Notes: generated by a model from the letters alone, not told the origin. Shown: positions 1 to 9,223, numbered from the stretch's first letter. The stretch is DNA of 64,000 nt from Erysipelotrichaceae bacterium (GCA_030525525.1 JAUNEN010000002.1:50421-114420); one strand, 5' to 3'. Numbers and translations are program-made.

Positions 1-1
1 A

Positions 2-289
2 TATTCACTGTCGACGAAAGCTGCTGATGGTCTTGCGAGTGGTGCGGCTGTTTTGGCTTATGGACCAAGTGAAAGTGGTCTAATTGACTATCTTTATAAA
101 ACAAAAGCAGCGGTAGTTTGCACTGAAAAAAATGAGCTTGAAAATATAATTCGAGATCTTTTAAGCAGTATAAGTAAACAACGAGAAATATATGAAAAAG
201 CCATTGAGATTACTAACAAGAATCATACGCTTGAGTCCAGTACAGCTGCATTTGAAAGAGTTATTTATCAAACGCTTAACAAAAAATAA
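2..289 (+). CDS. Glycosyltransferase family 4, C-terminal fragment (cut by window edge)
   Basis: The reading frame is open from the first bases of the window to the TAA at 287-289, so the true start lies to the left. The visible 95 residues look like the last part of a GT-B fold glycosyltransferase. A stretch reading STKAADGLASGAAVLAYGPS resembles the donor-binding C-terminal half of GT4 enzymes, where a small-residue-rich loop follows the conserved acidic residue, and a helical tail follows. It sits 32 bases before a Wzy-like gene in the same direction, so it is probably part of the same polysaccharide operon. An internal TTG at 53 could be read as a start but has no ribosome site and would remove half the domain. 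Sugar specificity cannot be read from this fragment. Confidence 0.7.
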   Translation, partial: YSLSTKAADGLASGAAVLAYGPSESGLIDYLYKTKAAVVCTEKNELENIIRDLLSSISKQREIYEKAIEITNKNHTLESSTAAFERVIYQTLNKK

Positions 290-321
290 AGCAAAAAATC
301 CAAAGGAGTTGTACATATAGA

Positions 322-1488
322 ATGAATCGCAGAAAACTAGTAATAACTACTCAAAGTATTTTAAATGTCTCTATTTTTTTGTGGTCATTGACTGACATTT
401 TTGCATATGCAACTTTCTTTGGAGACTTTGAAATAACTAAGATAATAGCATATGCATTCGGTCGCATTGGACTAAGAGTCATATGTATACTCTGCATGCT
501 GATTAAGCAAAAAAAAGCATCAGAACTTTTTAAATCGTTGGTAATAATAGCATTAGCGGAAATAACAAATCGTAATGCTACAACAAGGATTTTTATTCCG
601 ATAATGTATCTTCTTGCAGTAGGCAAGGATGTTGATGATACAAAAATTATTAAAACATTATTAACAGCGAATATTTTAGCGTTCAGTATTGTGTTTTTTT
701 CATCTCTTATAGGTATAGTTCCTAAAACTATATATTACGCTAGTACAGGTGCTGATAGATATGTACTCGGGTTCAGGACTGCTAATACAGGACCTATAAT
801 CCTTTTTCAAATAGCCTCAGCCGTATGGCTTTTATATCGAAACAGTAAATTTAGTTATATTACTGCGGGATTCGCATTCCTTATTAGTTATTTTCTTTGC
901 AATTCCAGAACCGCTTCAATTCTTTCACTAAGCCTTTTTCTATTGGAAATTTTCTGGTGGATTACTATTAATCAAAAGAGCAAACTTCTAAAGAAGATGG
1001 TTTGGAAAGTAATGTACGGAATTGGAATACTTGCATCATTAGTATCAATACTGTCTATTGCAATTGCCACCAAATGGATTGATGCATCATCCTTAAATGA
1101 ATTATTTAGTGGGCGTATTTTTTTAATGCAAAAATACTTTACGTATTATGGATTAACTTTATGGGGACAAAGAGTATTAACTGGAGCTGCAGCGCATCAA
1201 TATGGATTAAGTACGTTAGATAATTCATACGTTTATATGCTTCTTAGTTATGGCTTAGTGTTATTTTTGCTTTTTATCTATTATTTTATTCGCGTGATAT
1301 TAACTTATAGGAAAGAGCATAAATCTCAAAGATTAGCGGTTATTATCATGTACGCAATTTATGGATTTTCAGAAACAGTTACAATTAGATTTGTATATAA
1401 TTATTCTTTGATTTTTCTTAAAGATGTAATTTGGAAATCTAAGAAAATATATACAGGAGATGTTGTTAATGAAAATAGTCCATATTAA
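322..1488 (+). CDS. Wzy-like O-antigen/exopolysaccharide polymerase, polytopic membrane protein
   Basis: This 388-aa protein is almost entirely hydrophobic and alternates about ten membrane segments with short charged loops. It has one longer central loop around residues 225-310, as expected for the Wzy/O-antigen-ligase-like superfamily that joins lipid-linked repeat units outside the membrane. Such proteins share little sequence, so the call rests on topology, length and position between two glycosyltransferases and upstream of a flippase. An AAGGAG site lies at 303-308, before the ATG at 322. The gene's end overlaps the start of the next gene, which suggests translational coupling. Base composition is AT-rich, like the next three genes. 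It could alternatively be an O-antigen ligase. Confidence 0.65.
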   Translation: MNRRKLVITTQSILNVSIFLWSLTDIFAYATFFGDFEITKIIAYAFGRIGLRVICILCMLIKQKKASELFKSLVIIALAEITNRNATTRIFIPIMYLLAVGKDVDDTKIIKTLLTANILAFSIVFFSSLIGIVPKTIYYASTGADRYVLGFRTANTGPIILFQIASAVWLLYRNSKFSYITAGFAFLISYFLCNSRTASILSLSLFLLEIFWWITINQKSKLLKKMVWKVMYGIGILASLVSILSIAIATKWIDASSLNELFSGRIFLMQKYFTYYGLTLWGQRVLTGAAAHQYGLSTLDNSYVYMLLSYGLVLFLLFIYYFIRVILTYRKEHKSQRLAVIIMYAIYGFSETVTIRFVYNYSLIFLKDVIWKSKKIYTGDVVNENSPY

Positions 1489-2665
1489 TTGTACCTTTAA
1501 CATAGGAAGCACCGGTAAAATCGTTGCAGCCTTATACGATTATTCTTTGCAAAAAGGCGATGAAGCATTTGCAATATATGGTATTGGAGATATTAATAGC
1601 AACGAAAACATTTTTAAGTGTGTTCCCTGGGCGGTGCGCAAGTTACAATCATTGCGGTCTAGGATCACGGGGTACCCATATGGGGGATGCATATGGGGCA
1701 CATGGAGTGCGATTCATATATTAAAAAGCATTAAGCCTGACATTGTACATATTCATTGCATAAATGGGTATATTCTTAATATTTATAAACTTCTAGATTA
1801 TTTAAAAAAGAGCAAAATACCTACTGTGATTACTAATCATGCTGAGTTTATGTATACAGGAGGATGTACGCACGCAATTGATTGTAAAAAATGGGAAACG
1901 GGTTGCTATAAATGTGACAAAATTAGTAAAGAACATCCTATTTCTTATTTTTTTGATAGAACGGAAAAAGAATGGCAATTGCTTCAAAAGGCATATGATG
2001 GGTTTGAAAAACTTAGTATTTGTTGCGTATCGGATTGGGTCAGAAATCGTGCAATAAGGTCACCTTTTTTTTCAAAATACCCTGTTCTTACAGTATTAAA
2101 TGGTCTTGATACAGATGTTTTTCATTATATAGATTCTTCAGGTTTAAAAGCTAAGCTGGGCTTACAAGGAAAAAGAATTATTGTCCATGCTACTCCGAAT
2201 TTTTACAATGTGATAAAAGGTGGATATCATGTATTGGAAATCGCTAGAAGATTTCCTGAATTAGAGTTCGTAATAATTGGATCTGAAGCAAAAGGTAAGA
2301 TTCCTAACAATTGCCATTTTGTAGGACCAATTTTGGATCAGAATCTTCTTGCAATGTATTACTCAATGGCAGAACTTTGTTTGTTAACAAGTGTACGGGA
2401 AACATTTTCTATGGTATGTGCAGAAAGCCTTTGCTGTGGAACAGCTGTTGTGGGCTTTAAAGCAGGAGGACCTGAGACAATTGCAATCCCTCAGTACAGT
2501 ACTTTTGTTGAACAAGGAAATGATGATCTCTTAGAAAATGCATTAAAAGAGATGTTAGAAAAACACTATGATAAACAAGAATTATCAGATATTGCAGTGA
2601 AAAAATATAGTAAAAACACCATGTGTGATAATTATTATAAAGTTTATTATGATGTTTTTAACTGA
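1469..2665 (+). CDS. Glycosyltransferase family 4 (WcaC/WcaL-like) for exopolysaccharide
   Basis: This 398-aa cytosolic GT-B enzyme adds a sugar to a lipid-linked polysaccharide precursor. The N-terminal half begins MKIVHINCTF with a glycine-rich loop (GSTGK). It contains a cysteine-rich stretch (GGCTHAIDCKKWETGCYKC) typical of a subgroup of colanic-acid-type GT4 enzymes, which may bind metal. The C-terminal half has the E-x7-E nucleotide-sugar motif in ETFSMVCAESL followed by GTAVVGFKAGGPETI. I chose the ATG at 1469 rather than 1460 because the AGGAG at 1456-1460 would overlap the earlier ATG and is well spaced for the later one. The start overlaps the end of the polymerase gene by 20 bases. 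Donor and acceptor are unknown. Confidence 0.85.
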   Translation: MKIVHINCTFNIGSTGKIVAALYDYSLQKGDEAFAIYGIGDINSNENIFKCVPWAVRKLQSLRSRITGYPYGGCIWGTWSAIHILKSIKPDIVHIHCINGYILNIYKLLDYLKKSKIPTVITNHAEFMYTGGCTHAIDCKKWETGCYKCDKISKEHPISYFFDRTEKEWQLLQKAYDGFEKLSICCVSDWVRNRAIRSPFFSKYPVLTVLNGLDTDVFHYIDSSGLKAKLGLQGKRIIVHATPNFYNVIKGGYHVLEIARRFPELEFVIIGSEAKGKIPNNCHFVGPILDQNLLAMYYSMAELCLLTSVRETFSMVCAESLCCGTAVVGFKAGGPETIAIPQYSTFVEQGNDDLLENALKEMLEKHYDKQELSDIAVKKYSKNTMCDNYYKVYYDVFN

Positions 2666-2701
2666 ATGTAATTGAAGAATAAAAATAAGAAGGAAAAAGA
2701 T

Positions 2702-4003
2702 ATGAATAGAGTGGCAAAGAATGCAACGTGGATTATTGCATGTAGAATAGTTCAAGCTGTATTTGCATTAATTATTAATATGCTGACAGCTAGATATCTT
2801 GGCCCTTCAAACTTTGGATTAATAACGTATGCTTCTTCGCTAGTTGCTTTTGTTCTCCCTATTATGCAACTTGGATTTAGTAATATCCTTGTGCAGGAAA
2901 TTGTAAATGACCCTGAACATGAAGGAAAAATATTGGGAACATCAATGTTTTTAAGTTGCTGTTCTTCAATATGTTGCATGATTGGTGTTACAACATTTGC
3001 ATATATAGCTAATCATAATGAACCGGCAACTATAATAGTATGTTTCCTCTATTCATTTATTCTCTTTTTTCAAGCATTGGATCTGATGCAGTACTGGTTC
3101 CAGGCAAAATTCTTATCTAAATACACTTCGATAGTAGGCTTATGTGCCTATGTCCTTGTGACAGCATATAAAGTATATCTTCTGGCAACAGCTAAGAGTG
3201 TATATTGGTTTGCTCTTTCAAATGCATTCGATTATGCTTTAATTTCAATCAGTATTATTGTTATTTATCATAAACTGGGTGGGCAAAAGCTATCTTTCTC
3301 ATTAGCTCTTGGAAAAGAAATGTTCAGTCGGAGTAAGCATTATATTCTTTCTAGTATGATGGTTACTATTTTTGCTCAGACAGATAAAATAATGATCAAA
3401 TTGATGATCGGTGAAGCTGCTACAGGTTATTATGGTGCAGCGATAGCATGCGCTGCAATGACAAGTTTTGTGTTTGCTGCAATTATTGATTCATTCAGAC
3501 CATCTATATTTGAAGGGATGAAGATTAATAATTCGGTTTTTGAGCATAGATTGACAGTGTTGTATTCAATAATCATTTATATTTCATTAGCCCAAAGCGT
3601 ATTTATGACTGTTTTGGCAAAGGTGATTATTCATGTGCTATATGGTGCTGCATACTCTCCAGCGATTGGAGCTCTGCAAATTGTAGTATGGTACACTACA
3701 TTCTCATATATTGGATCAATACGAAATATTTGGATACTTGCAAATAATAAGCAGAATTATTTGTGGAGAATTAATCTAATGGGGGCAGTATCAAATATAA
3801 TTCTTAATGCAATTTTTATTCCTATTATCGGTATATATGGTGCGGCTTTTGCATCGTTGATTACACAATTCTTCACAAACGTAATTGTTGGTTACATAAT
3901 CAAGCCTATATCGCCAAATAACAGAATTATGATCAATGGGTTGAATCCGCGCATAATTGTTCGTGCTCTGCGCAATGGGTTTAGGCGCAAAACACCAGAA
4001 TAA
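2702..4003 (+). CDS. Wzx-type oligosaccharide flippase
   Basis: This 433-aa membrane protein of the MATE-like/Wzx family moves undecaprenyl-linked repeat units across the membrane. The start reads RVAKNATWIIACRIVQAVFALIIN, followed by ARYLGPSNFGLITYA. This N-terminal pattern of one amphipathic helix, a membrane helix and a 'RYLGP.N(F/Y)G' turn is diagnostic for the family. About 12-14 membrane segments follow, and family-length is normal. ATG 2702 is preferred over the upstream TTG at 2672 because AAGAAGGAA sits just before it. The stop overlaps an ATG (TAATG at 4001-4005), and the next gene's likely start is a few codons later. Wzx plus Wzy in one cluster implies a Wzy-dependent pathway. Confidence 0.9.
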   Translation: MNRVAKNATWIIACRIVQAVFALIINMLTARYLGPSNFGLITYASSLVAFVLPIMQLGFSNILVQEIVNDPEHEGKILGTSMFLSCCSSICCMIGVTTFAYIANHNEPATIIVCFLYSFILFFQALDLMQYWFQAKFLSKYTSIVGLCAYVLVTAYKVYLLATAKSVYWFALSNAFDYALISISIIVIYHKLGGQKLSFSLALGKEMFSRSKHYILSSMMVTIFAQTDKIMIKLMIGEAATGYYGAAIACAAMTSFVFAAIIDSFRPSIFEGMKINNSVFEHRLTVLYSIIIYISLAQSVFMTVLAKVIIHVLYGAAYSPAIGALQIVVWYTTFSYIGSIRNIWILANNKQNYLWRINLMGAVSNIILNAIFIPIIGIYGAAFASLITQFFTNVIVGYIIKPISPNNRIMINGLNPRIIVRALRNGFRRKTPE

Positions 4004-4029
4004 TGAACTCGATAATTGGAGGGCTCAGT

Positions 4030-4872
4030 ATGAATGAGGATTATATTGATAAATTGAAAAAGGTAGAGTTGAATATACTCTGTTCATTTATTGATTGCTG
4101 TGAAAAATTAGGGTTGAAGTATTTTATGCTGGGCGGTTCCATGTTGGGAGCAGTCAGACATCAAGGATTTATTCCGTGGGATGATGATATTGATGTGGGA
4201 ATGCTAAGAGATGATTATGAAATATTTCTTGCGAAGGGACAAGAATTATTACCAGATCATTATTTTATTCAAAGCTTTCACAGCGATCCTAATGTACTGT
4301 TCAATTTTGCAAAAGTAAGAGATTCTAGAACAACATTTATTGAATCAAGTGTGAAAAAGCTAGACATCAATCATGGAGTATATATAGATATATTTCCGTT
4401 AGATTATTATCCTGCAACCTTAAATGAACAGAAACATTTTGATTTGGAAAGAAGAAAACTCGGATTGCGTATCAGAAGAAGTCTAACTCTTACCAAAGAG
4501 AATCGTGGAAGTATATTTCAAGAATTCACTCGTACATTAGTTGGTTCGTTATTATATATAAAATATCCTAAAACTGCCCAGGCGATAGCAGCAAGGGAAA
4601 AACTCTTCAGTTCTGTTCCAAAAAGTGATTTAATTGCTAACTACAGTGGAGCATGGGGAAAAAAAGAAATCGTGCCTGTAGATTGGTACGGAAATGGAAT
4701 TATTGTAAAGTTTGAGGGGATTTCTGTTCGGATACCAGAACAATATGATAAATGGCTAAAACAAGTTTATGGTAATTATATGGAGTTACCTCCGGTGGAA
4801 AAAAGAGTATCTCACCATTATACAGAAGTAATTGATCTTGATAAATCATACATAGAATATATAAATAGATAA
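4030..4872 (+). CDS. LicD-family phosphotransferase
   Basis: This 280-aa protein carries the LicD nucleotidyltransferase-fold signature: GGSMLGAVRHQGFIPWDDDI (about residues 36-55), where the DDDID cluster binds metal. LicD proteins attach phosphocholine or other phospho-alcohols/phospho-sugars to surface glycans, usually from a CDP-activated donor. A second conserved part (INHGVYIDIFPLDY) follows near residue 120. The ATG at 4030 is chosen because GGAGGG lies at 4018-4023. The in-frame ATG at 4003, which overlaps the flippase stop, lacks such a site. No choline-kinase or CTP-transferase genes are visible, so the donor may be made elsewhere or may not be choline. Confidence 0.85.
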   Translation: MNEDYIDKLKKVELNILCSFIDCCEKLGLKYFMLGGSMLGAVRHQGFIPWDDDIDVGMLRDDYEIFLAKGQELLPDHYFIQSFHSDPNVLFNFAKVRDSRTTFIESSVKKLDINHGVYIDIFPLDYYPATLNEQKHFDLERRKLGLRIRRSLTLTKENRGSIFQEFTRTLVGSLLYIKYPKTAQAIAAREKLFSSVPKSDLIANYSGAWGKKEIVPVDWYGNGIIVKFEGISVRIPEQYDKWLKQVYGNYMELPPVEKRVSHHYTEVIDLDKSYIEYINR

Positions 4873-5096
4873 CTTGCCGTCATAGAAAAAAACAGCAGTG
4901 GAGTAAATTTTAGCTATAGGCAGATTATATCTTCGGTTATAAACATAGTTTTAAAGGTCGTTTCGTTATAAATACAAAAGCAGTTCTACTAATGATACTG
5001 TGAAATCAGTAATATTTAAGTCTGCAAGAAAAAGATCAGCGCATTGGTCGTAAAAGAAATTCAGCAGTTTTGCACGAAATAAAAGTGGGTTTTTAT

Positions 5097-6302
5097 ATGA
5101 GTGAAGTACAAACAGTTCTTTTAAGTATGCTGTCACAAAGCTTATTTAACAAGGTGTCATTCTTTAATGAAGCCGATTGGGTTCAGCTTTTGACAGAGGC
5201 GGATGGTCAAGCTGTAACTCAGCTTATATATTCGGTAATAGATGTAAATAAACTGTCAGAAGAAGAAGCGATCCGTTGGAAAGAACGATCTTCCGCACAT
5301 TTGGCTAATAATATCCGCATCATCCATAATCATGCTTTAGTTCATGAATGGATGACAGATGCTGATATTCCATATGTAATTTTAAAGGGCTGTGCATCTG
5401 CATCTTATTATCCAAATCCAGTTTATAGAAGTATGGGAGATGTAGATTTTCTTGTGCCTACGGTAATGCTTGAAAAAGCGGGAAAAGTTCTTGAATCTAA
5501 TGGTTTAAAGCCATGGGAAGAGGAACACATATCACATATTGTATACAGAAAAAAAGGAATGCATCTTGAGATGCATTTTAATGTTGCTGGGATGCCTGAA
5601 GGAAAAGCAGGTGAATTAGTTCGTGAATATTTAAGTGATGTTTTTGAGAAAGCAGAACTGCATGAACTGGGAAACGGAAAGATAATGCTGCCAAGTGCCT
5701 TCCATCATGGTCTGATCATACTTCTTCATACATGCCACCACATGACTGGGGAAGGTGTAGGTCTCAGACATCTTTGCGATTGGGCGGTATTTGTAAACGG
5801 ATTTTCGGATGAAGAATTCTGTGAAATGTTTGAAGATAAACTTAAAGCAATCGGTTTATGGAAATTTGCTCAGGTTTTAACATATGTTTCTTCTAAATAC
5901 CTTGGTGCAGACCAAAAAATATGGGCATTGTGTGATGATGAGCTCGCGGATGAATTGATAGAAGATATTCTGACTGGAGGCAATTTCGGAAAGAAGGAAA
6001 CCGGGAGAAGTTTGCAGACAATGCTGATATCAGACCGCGGAAAGAACGGTGTCGGCAACACCGGAATGGGAACACAGTTTGTGCAATCAATTAATAATCT
6101 TGTAGTTCATCATTGGCCGAAAGCAAAAAACAACCCTGCTTTGCTTACAGCCGGCTGGGTTTATTTCGGAAGCAGAAGAGCTTTCAGAGAATTGACAGGT
6201 AAAAGAAATAAAACTGATATCAGTAAATTAGTCGATGAGGCTTCAAAACGCAGAAACATATACATGAAGCTTCATCTATACGAAACCAAAGAAAATGAAT
6301 AA
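5097..6302 (+). CDS. Nucleotidyltransferase-fold protein, NTP_transf_5 family
   Basis: This 401-aa protein matches the uncharacterised NTP_transf_5 family often found in surface-polysaccharide clusters. About 100 residues in there is an ILKGCASASYYPNPVYRSMG segment followed directly by DVDFLV, the helical GS-like entry and D-x-D metal pair of the nucleotidyltransferase fold. A later histidine-rich stretch (HHGLIILLHTCHHM) is also typical. A 224-base gap separates it from the LicD gene and its codon use is less AT-rich, so it may have its own promoter; I could not assign one. ATG 5097 was chosen over the TTG at 5070, which has no ribosome site. Reaction and substrate are unknown for the family; a sugar- or lipid-modifying transfer is a guess. 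Confidence 0.75.
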   Translation: MSEVQTVLLSMLSQSLFNKVSFFNEADWVQLLTEADGQAVTQLIYSVIDVNKLSEEEAIRWKERSSAHLANNIRIIHNHALVHEWMTDADIPYVILKGCASASYYPNPVYRSMGDVDFLVPTVMLEKAGKVLESNGLKPWEEEHISHIVYRKKGMHLEMHFNVAGMPEGKAGELVREYLSDVFEKAELHELGNGKIMLPSAFHHGLIILLHTCHHMTGEGVGLRHLCDWAVFVNGFSDEEFCEMFEDKLKAIGLWKFAQVLTYVSSKYLGADQKIWALCDDELADELIEDILTGGNFGKKETGRSLQTMLISDRGKNGVGNTGMGTQFVQSINNLVVHHWPKAKNNPALLTAGWVYFGSRRAFRELTGKRNKTDISKLVDEASKRRNIYMKLHLYETKENE

Positions 6303-6342
6303 CACAGGCTGTTATTTCAGCACAGACAGGAGACAACAGATT

Positions 6343-7380
6343 ATGAGTACATTCAGCGGAGCGACACTCCTTATTACCGGCGGAACCGGTTCATTCGGAA
6401 ATACCGTATTGAAGCATTTCTTAACCACGGATATCGGACAGATCCGTATCTTCTCAAGAGATGAAAAGAAACAGGATGACATGCGTCATGAACTTCAGGC
6501 CAGATATCCTGAATACGCAAACAAGGTCAAGTTCTACATCGGCGATGTCAGAAACATCCAGTCCTTGAGAGATGCAATGCCGGGCGTGGATTATATCTTC
6601 CATGCGGCAGCCCTCAAGCAGGTACCTTCCTGCGAATTCTTCCCGATGGAGGCAGTCCGCACCAATATCGAAGGTACGGATAATATGCTGCATGCGGCAA
6701 TCGATGCCGGAGTCAAGAGAGTTGTCTGTCTTTCCACAGACAAGGCAGCTTATCCGATCAATGCGATGGGAATCTCCAAGGCAATGATGGAACATGTCAT
6801 TTTCGCCAATGCGAGAGTGGCGGCGGAAAGAGGCGGAACAGTGATCTGCTGCACAAGATACGGAAATGTCATGTGCTCAAGAGGAAGTGTCATTCCGCTG
6901 TTTATCGATCAGATCAATGCCGGCAAGCCGGTGACAATCACCGATCCGGAAATGACAAGATTCCTGATGAATCTTGATGAAGCGGTCGATCTGGTCAAAT
7001 TCGCATTTGAACATGCAAATCCGGGCGATCTGTTTATCCAGAAGGCAGATGCGAGCACCATCGGCACACTTGCCAAAGCAGTGCAGCAGCTGTTCGGAGA
7101 TACCGGTACAAATATCATCGGTACAAGACACGGCGAAAAGCTGTATGAAACACTGATGACACGTGAGGAAAGACTGCGTTCGGAAGATATGGGCGGCTAT
7201 TTCAGAGTGGCAGCCGACAACAGAGATCTGAACTATGACAAGTTTGTCGTCAAGGGACAGGTCCACACACAGGCGGAAGAATCCTATACCAGCCACAACA
7301 CAACCCTTCTGGATGTGGAAGGAACCGTCAAGAAGCTTCTGACAACGGATTATGTACAGGAGATGCTGAAACAGATCTGA
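6343..7380 (+). CDS. capE: UDP-GlcNAc 4,6-dehydratase/5-epimerase-like enzyme (CapE/FnlA family)
   Basis: This 345-aa Rossmann-fold SDR enzyme would convert UDP-GlcNAc toward UDP-2-acetamido-2,6-dideoxy-hexos-4-uloses used for N-acetyl-L-fucosamine-type sugars. It shows the NAD(P) loop LLITGGTGSFGNTVL, the IFSRDEKKQDDMRHE segment, the GDVRN turn and FHAAALKQVPSCEF. The active-site region reads STDKAAYPINAMGISKAMME, which in this extended-SDR subfamily carries M-x3-K in place of Y-x3-K, with TRYGNVMCSRGSVIP after it. The AGGAG upstream of ATG 6343 decides the start. CapE normally works with CapF and CapG, and neither follows here. The gene is followed by a strong terminator. Its GC content is visibly higher than that of the polysaccharide genes to its left. 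Confidence 0.85.
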   Translation: MSTFSGATLLITGGTGSFGNTVLKHFLTTDIGQIRIFSRDEKKQDDMRHELQARYPEYANKVKFYIGDVRNIQSLRDAMPGVDYIFHAAALKQVPSCEFFPMEAVRTNIEGTDNMLHAAIDAGVKRVVCLSTDKAAYPINAMGISKAMMEHVIFANARVAAERGGTVICCTRYGNVMCSRGSVIPLFIDQINAGKPVTITDPEMTRFLMNLDEAVDLVKFAFEHANPGDLFIQKADASTIGTLAKAVQQLFGDTGTNIIGTRHGEKLYETLMTREERLRSEDMGGYFRVAADNRDLNYDKFVVKGQVHTQAEESYTSHNTTLLDVEGTVKKLLTTDYVQEMLKQI

Positions 7381-7406
7381 TATACAGATCAATATACAAG
7401 AACATT

Positions 7407-7482
7407 AAGAGGCACCTGAGTTTGGTATATGCATGATGATCATTCGTGATCATTGCATAGCCCATCTGGGTGCCTCTTTTTT
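7407..7482 (+). terminator. Long bipartite stem-loop terminator after capE-like gene
   Basis: Arms AAGAGGCACC (7407-7416) and GGTGCCTCTT (7469-7478) pair perfectly and are followed by a T-run. The enclosed sequence holds a second perfect hairpin, ATGATCA-TTCG-TGATCAT. The outer arm alone acts as a normal intrinsic terminator; the extra inner hairpin is unusual in size. Confidence 0.85.
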
Positions 7483-7512
7483 CTATTGGCTTGTTCAAAC
7501 AAAAAGTTAAGG

Positions 7513-7540
7513 TTGACATGAAATTGATATCAGATATTCT
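7513..7540 (+). promoter_or_regulatory. Sigma-A-type promoter for the HTH/pRiA4b pair
   Basis: TTGACA (7513-7518) and TATTCT (7535-7540) are separated by 16 bases. The expected start point lies about 15 bases before an AGAGGGA ribosome site (7547-7553) and the ATG at 7561. Confidence 0.7.
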
Positions 7541-7560
7541 AAAATCAGAGGGACACATAT

Positions 7561-7941
7561 ATGGATACCTATCATCAGATCATTGATCTGTATCTGCAGT
7601 ACAGATCAGTTAATGCAGTGAAGAATAGAATTGGTGATGCTGCATCAAAAATACGTATACAGCGTGTATTGATTACGGAAGGACTTTGGTCATCAAAGAC
7701 AAGCGAAGCAGTCGGTGAGCTTTATGCACAGGGAAAGAGTTCACAGGAAATTGCTGATCTTCTGTATATGTCGGTTAAGAATGTGCAGTCGTATTTACCT
7801 TATACACGGGGATTCTACGGTGAAAAAGAATCAGAGTTTTCGATGGCTTCAAAACACTACAGACAGAGAAACAGCCTTGCTGAAGAGAGAATGGCATTAA
7901 AGAAAAAGGAAAAGGATTATGAAGAACGAAGAAAAGGTTAA
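7561..7941 (+). CDS. Small helix-turn-helix protein upstream of pRiA4b ORF-3 homologue
   Basis: This 126-aa, highly charged protein has a central sigma-region-4/LuxR-like helix-turn-helix. The segment AVGELYAQGKSSQEIADLLY followed by MSVKNVQSYLPY (about residues 49-80) has the helix-turn-recognition-helix spacing. The N-terminal part and the basic tail (ALKKKEKDYEERRKG) are not recognised. It has its own promoter and a good AGAGGGA ribosome site. Its last 23 bases overlap the next gene in another frame, so the two are surely co-expressed and probably act together. It is likely a DNA-binding partner or autoregulator. It is not recognised as any named regulator. Confidence 0.7.
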   Translation: MDTYHQIIDLYLQYRSVNAVKNRIGDAASKIRIQRVLITEGLWSSKTSEAVGELYAQGKSSQEIADLLYMSVKNVQSYLPYTRGFYGEKESEFSMASKHYRQRNSLAEERMALKKKEKDYEERRKG

Positions 7942-9223
7942 CAGCTTTTATGAAATCCATATGGAACTGGATGGTGCCTATGACGATCAGGAAACAATGG
8001 ATGCATTACGAAAATATGGTAAAGTCCGTGATTCCATTTCAAGAGATATCGTTGTACCGGAAGATATCACACTGCATGCTCTGCATTTTGCAATTCAGAG
8101 AGCATTCGGATGGATGAACTCACATCTTCATCATTTTTCAATGGAAGATGATTATCAGCATACCAAACTAAAAGAACTGACAGAAGGTAAATTGAAGAAC
8201 TTCTTTACGATGTGCGGTGTTTACTTCCGTGCACCTTATGAATCAGAATCGCCTGATATGGAAGACGTCTATTATGATGATGACTACGAGGATTATGAAA
8301 GTCCGAAAGCATGGCTGAGAAGAAAATATACCGGTCCATATTATTACGGAGGCAGCTTTGAACATTACCTCACATCACAGGATACTGTAGAAGAATATCT
8401 GAAAGATGACAGAGCATTAGAAATCCCTCCGACATTCAGCGAATATCTGAAGGCCAAAGAAAACAATACAAAGCCGAAAGCCAACAAAACAACCATCAGA
8501 GAAATGCCACTTGAAAATGCATTCGGTTACTTTGACGGTCCGCTCGGTGAGATTCTGGAAAGACTGCGTCTGGATGAAGTTTTAACAGATCAAGAGACTG
8601 ATACATATGAGCAGATGAAAGCTATTGCGGAAGATGCTGCGGAAGGATGGGAAGAAAGATTATCAAGATATAATGAATATGAGAATGTTTTAAATGAAAC
8701 TCTGCCGGTTGTGCGGAAGATCAATGAAATTATCAACAGCCGTGAATTCACAAATGAAAGTTATGAATATTTCAGGAAAAACAGCCATGCTCATCAGAAA
8801 GGATTAGATGCATATGCAAATATTCTTGATCTGCATCAGGAGTCTGATGTGAAGGTCAGACCGTTTCTGAATGAATTGTATTATCTCTATGATTACGGTG
8901 ATGGCTGGACTGTCACGCTGACAATGAAAAACAAGTATACTGCAAGCGAAGAAAACGGATCATTATATTTTACCGATCGGAATGGAAAGCCTGCCGATAC
9001 AGAGAAAGTCATTGCTCTGGATAAAGCTTATAAAGGCCATACTGTGAAATGTATCAGATATGACGGACTGCCGTTAATGGATGATGTCGGAAATGTACAT
9101 GGATATGCGCGTTTCCTGAAGACTCTTAAAGAAGGAGAACCTGAAGAAAGAGAAAATATGAAAGACTGGTCGAGTATGCAGGGATGGACAGGAAGATCAG
9201 TCAAACCTGAAAATCTGCTGTGA
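7919..9223 (+). CDS. Plasmid pRiA4b ORF-3 family protein with split domain
   Basis: This 434-aa protein belongs to the PRiA4_ORF3 family, named for a plasmid ORF and also present as an IS1096 passenger-like gene; its function is unknown. The N-terminal half of the domain is seen at residues 8-85: FYEIHMEL, then DIVVPEDITLHALHFAIQRA, then FGWMNSHLHHF. The C-terminal half appears only near residue 320: LYYLYDYGDGWTVTLTMKN, then DGLPLMDDVGNVHGYARFL. About 230 residues, including an acidic stretch and helical segments, are inserted between the halves. ATG 7919 overlaps the preceding HTH gene by 23 bases and is preceded by AAGGAAAAGGA. The long insert is unusual, since standalone family members are normally around 180-200 aa. 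Confidence 0.8.
   Translation: MKNEEKVNSFYEIHMELDGAYDDQETMDALRKYGKVRDSISRDIVVPEDITLHALHFAIQRAFGWMNSHLHHFSMEDDYQHTKLKELTEGKLKNFFTMCGVYFRAPYESESPDMEDVYYDDDYEDYESPKAWLRRKYTGPYYYGGSFEHYLTSQDTVEEYLKDDRALEIPPTFSEYLKAKENNTKPKANKTTIREMPLENAFGYFDGPLGEILERLRLDEVLTDQETDTYEQMKAIAEDAAEGWEERLSRYNEYENVLNETLPVVRKINEIINSREFTNESYEYFRKNSHAHQKGLDAYANILDLHQESDVKVRPFLNELYYLYDYGDGWTVTLTMKNKYTASEENGSLYFTDRNGKPADTEKVIALDKAYKGHTVKCIRYDGLPLMDDVGNVHGYARFLKTLKEGEPEERENMKDWSSMQGWTGRSVKPENLL

Noticed and set aside
6877..7392. 171-aa minus-strand frame under the capE-like gene
   Set aside because: The plus strand encodes a complete, conserved enzyme there; the antisense peptide is cysteine- and isoleucine-rich with no family features.
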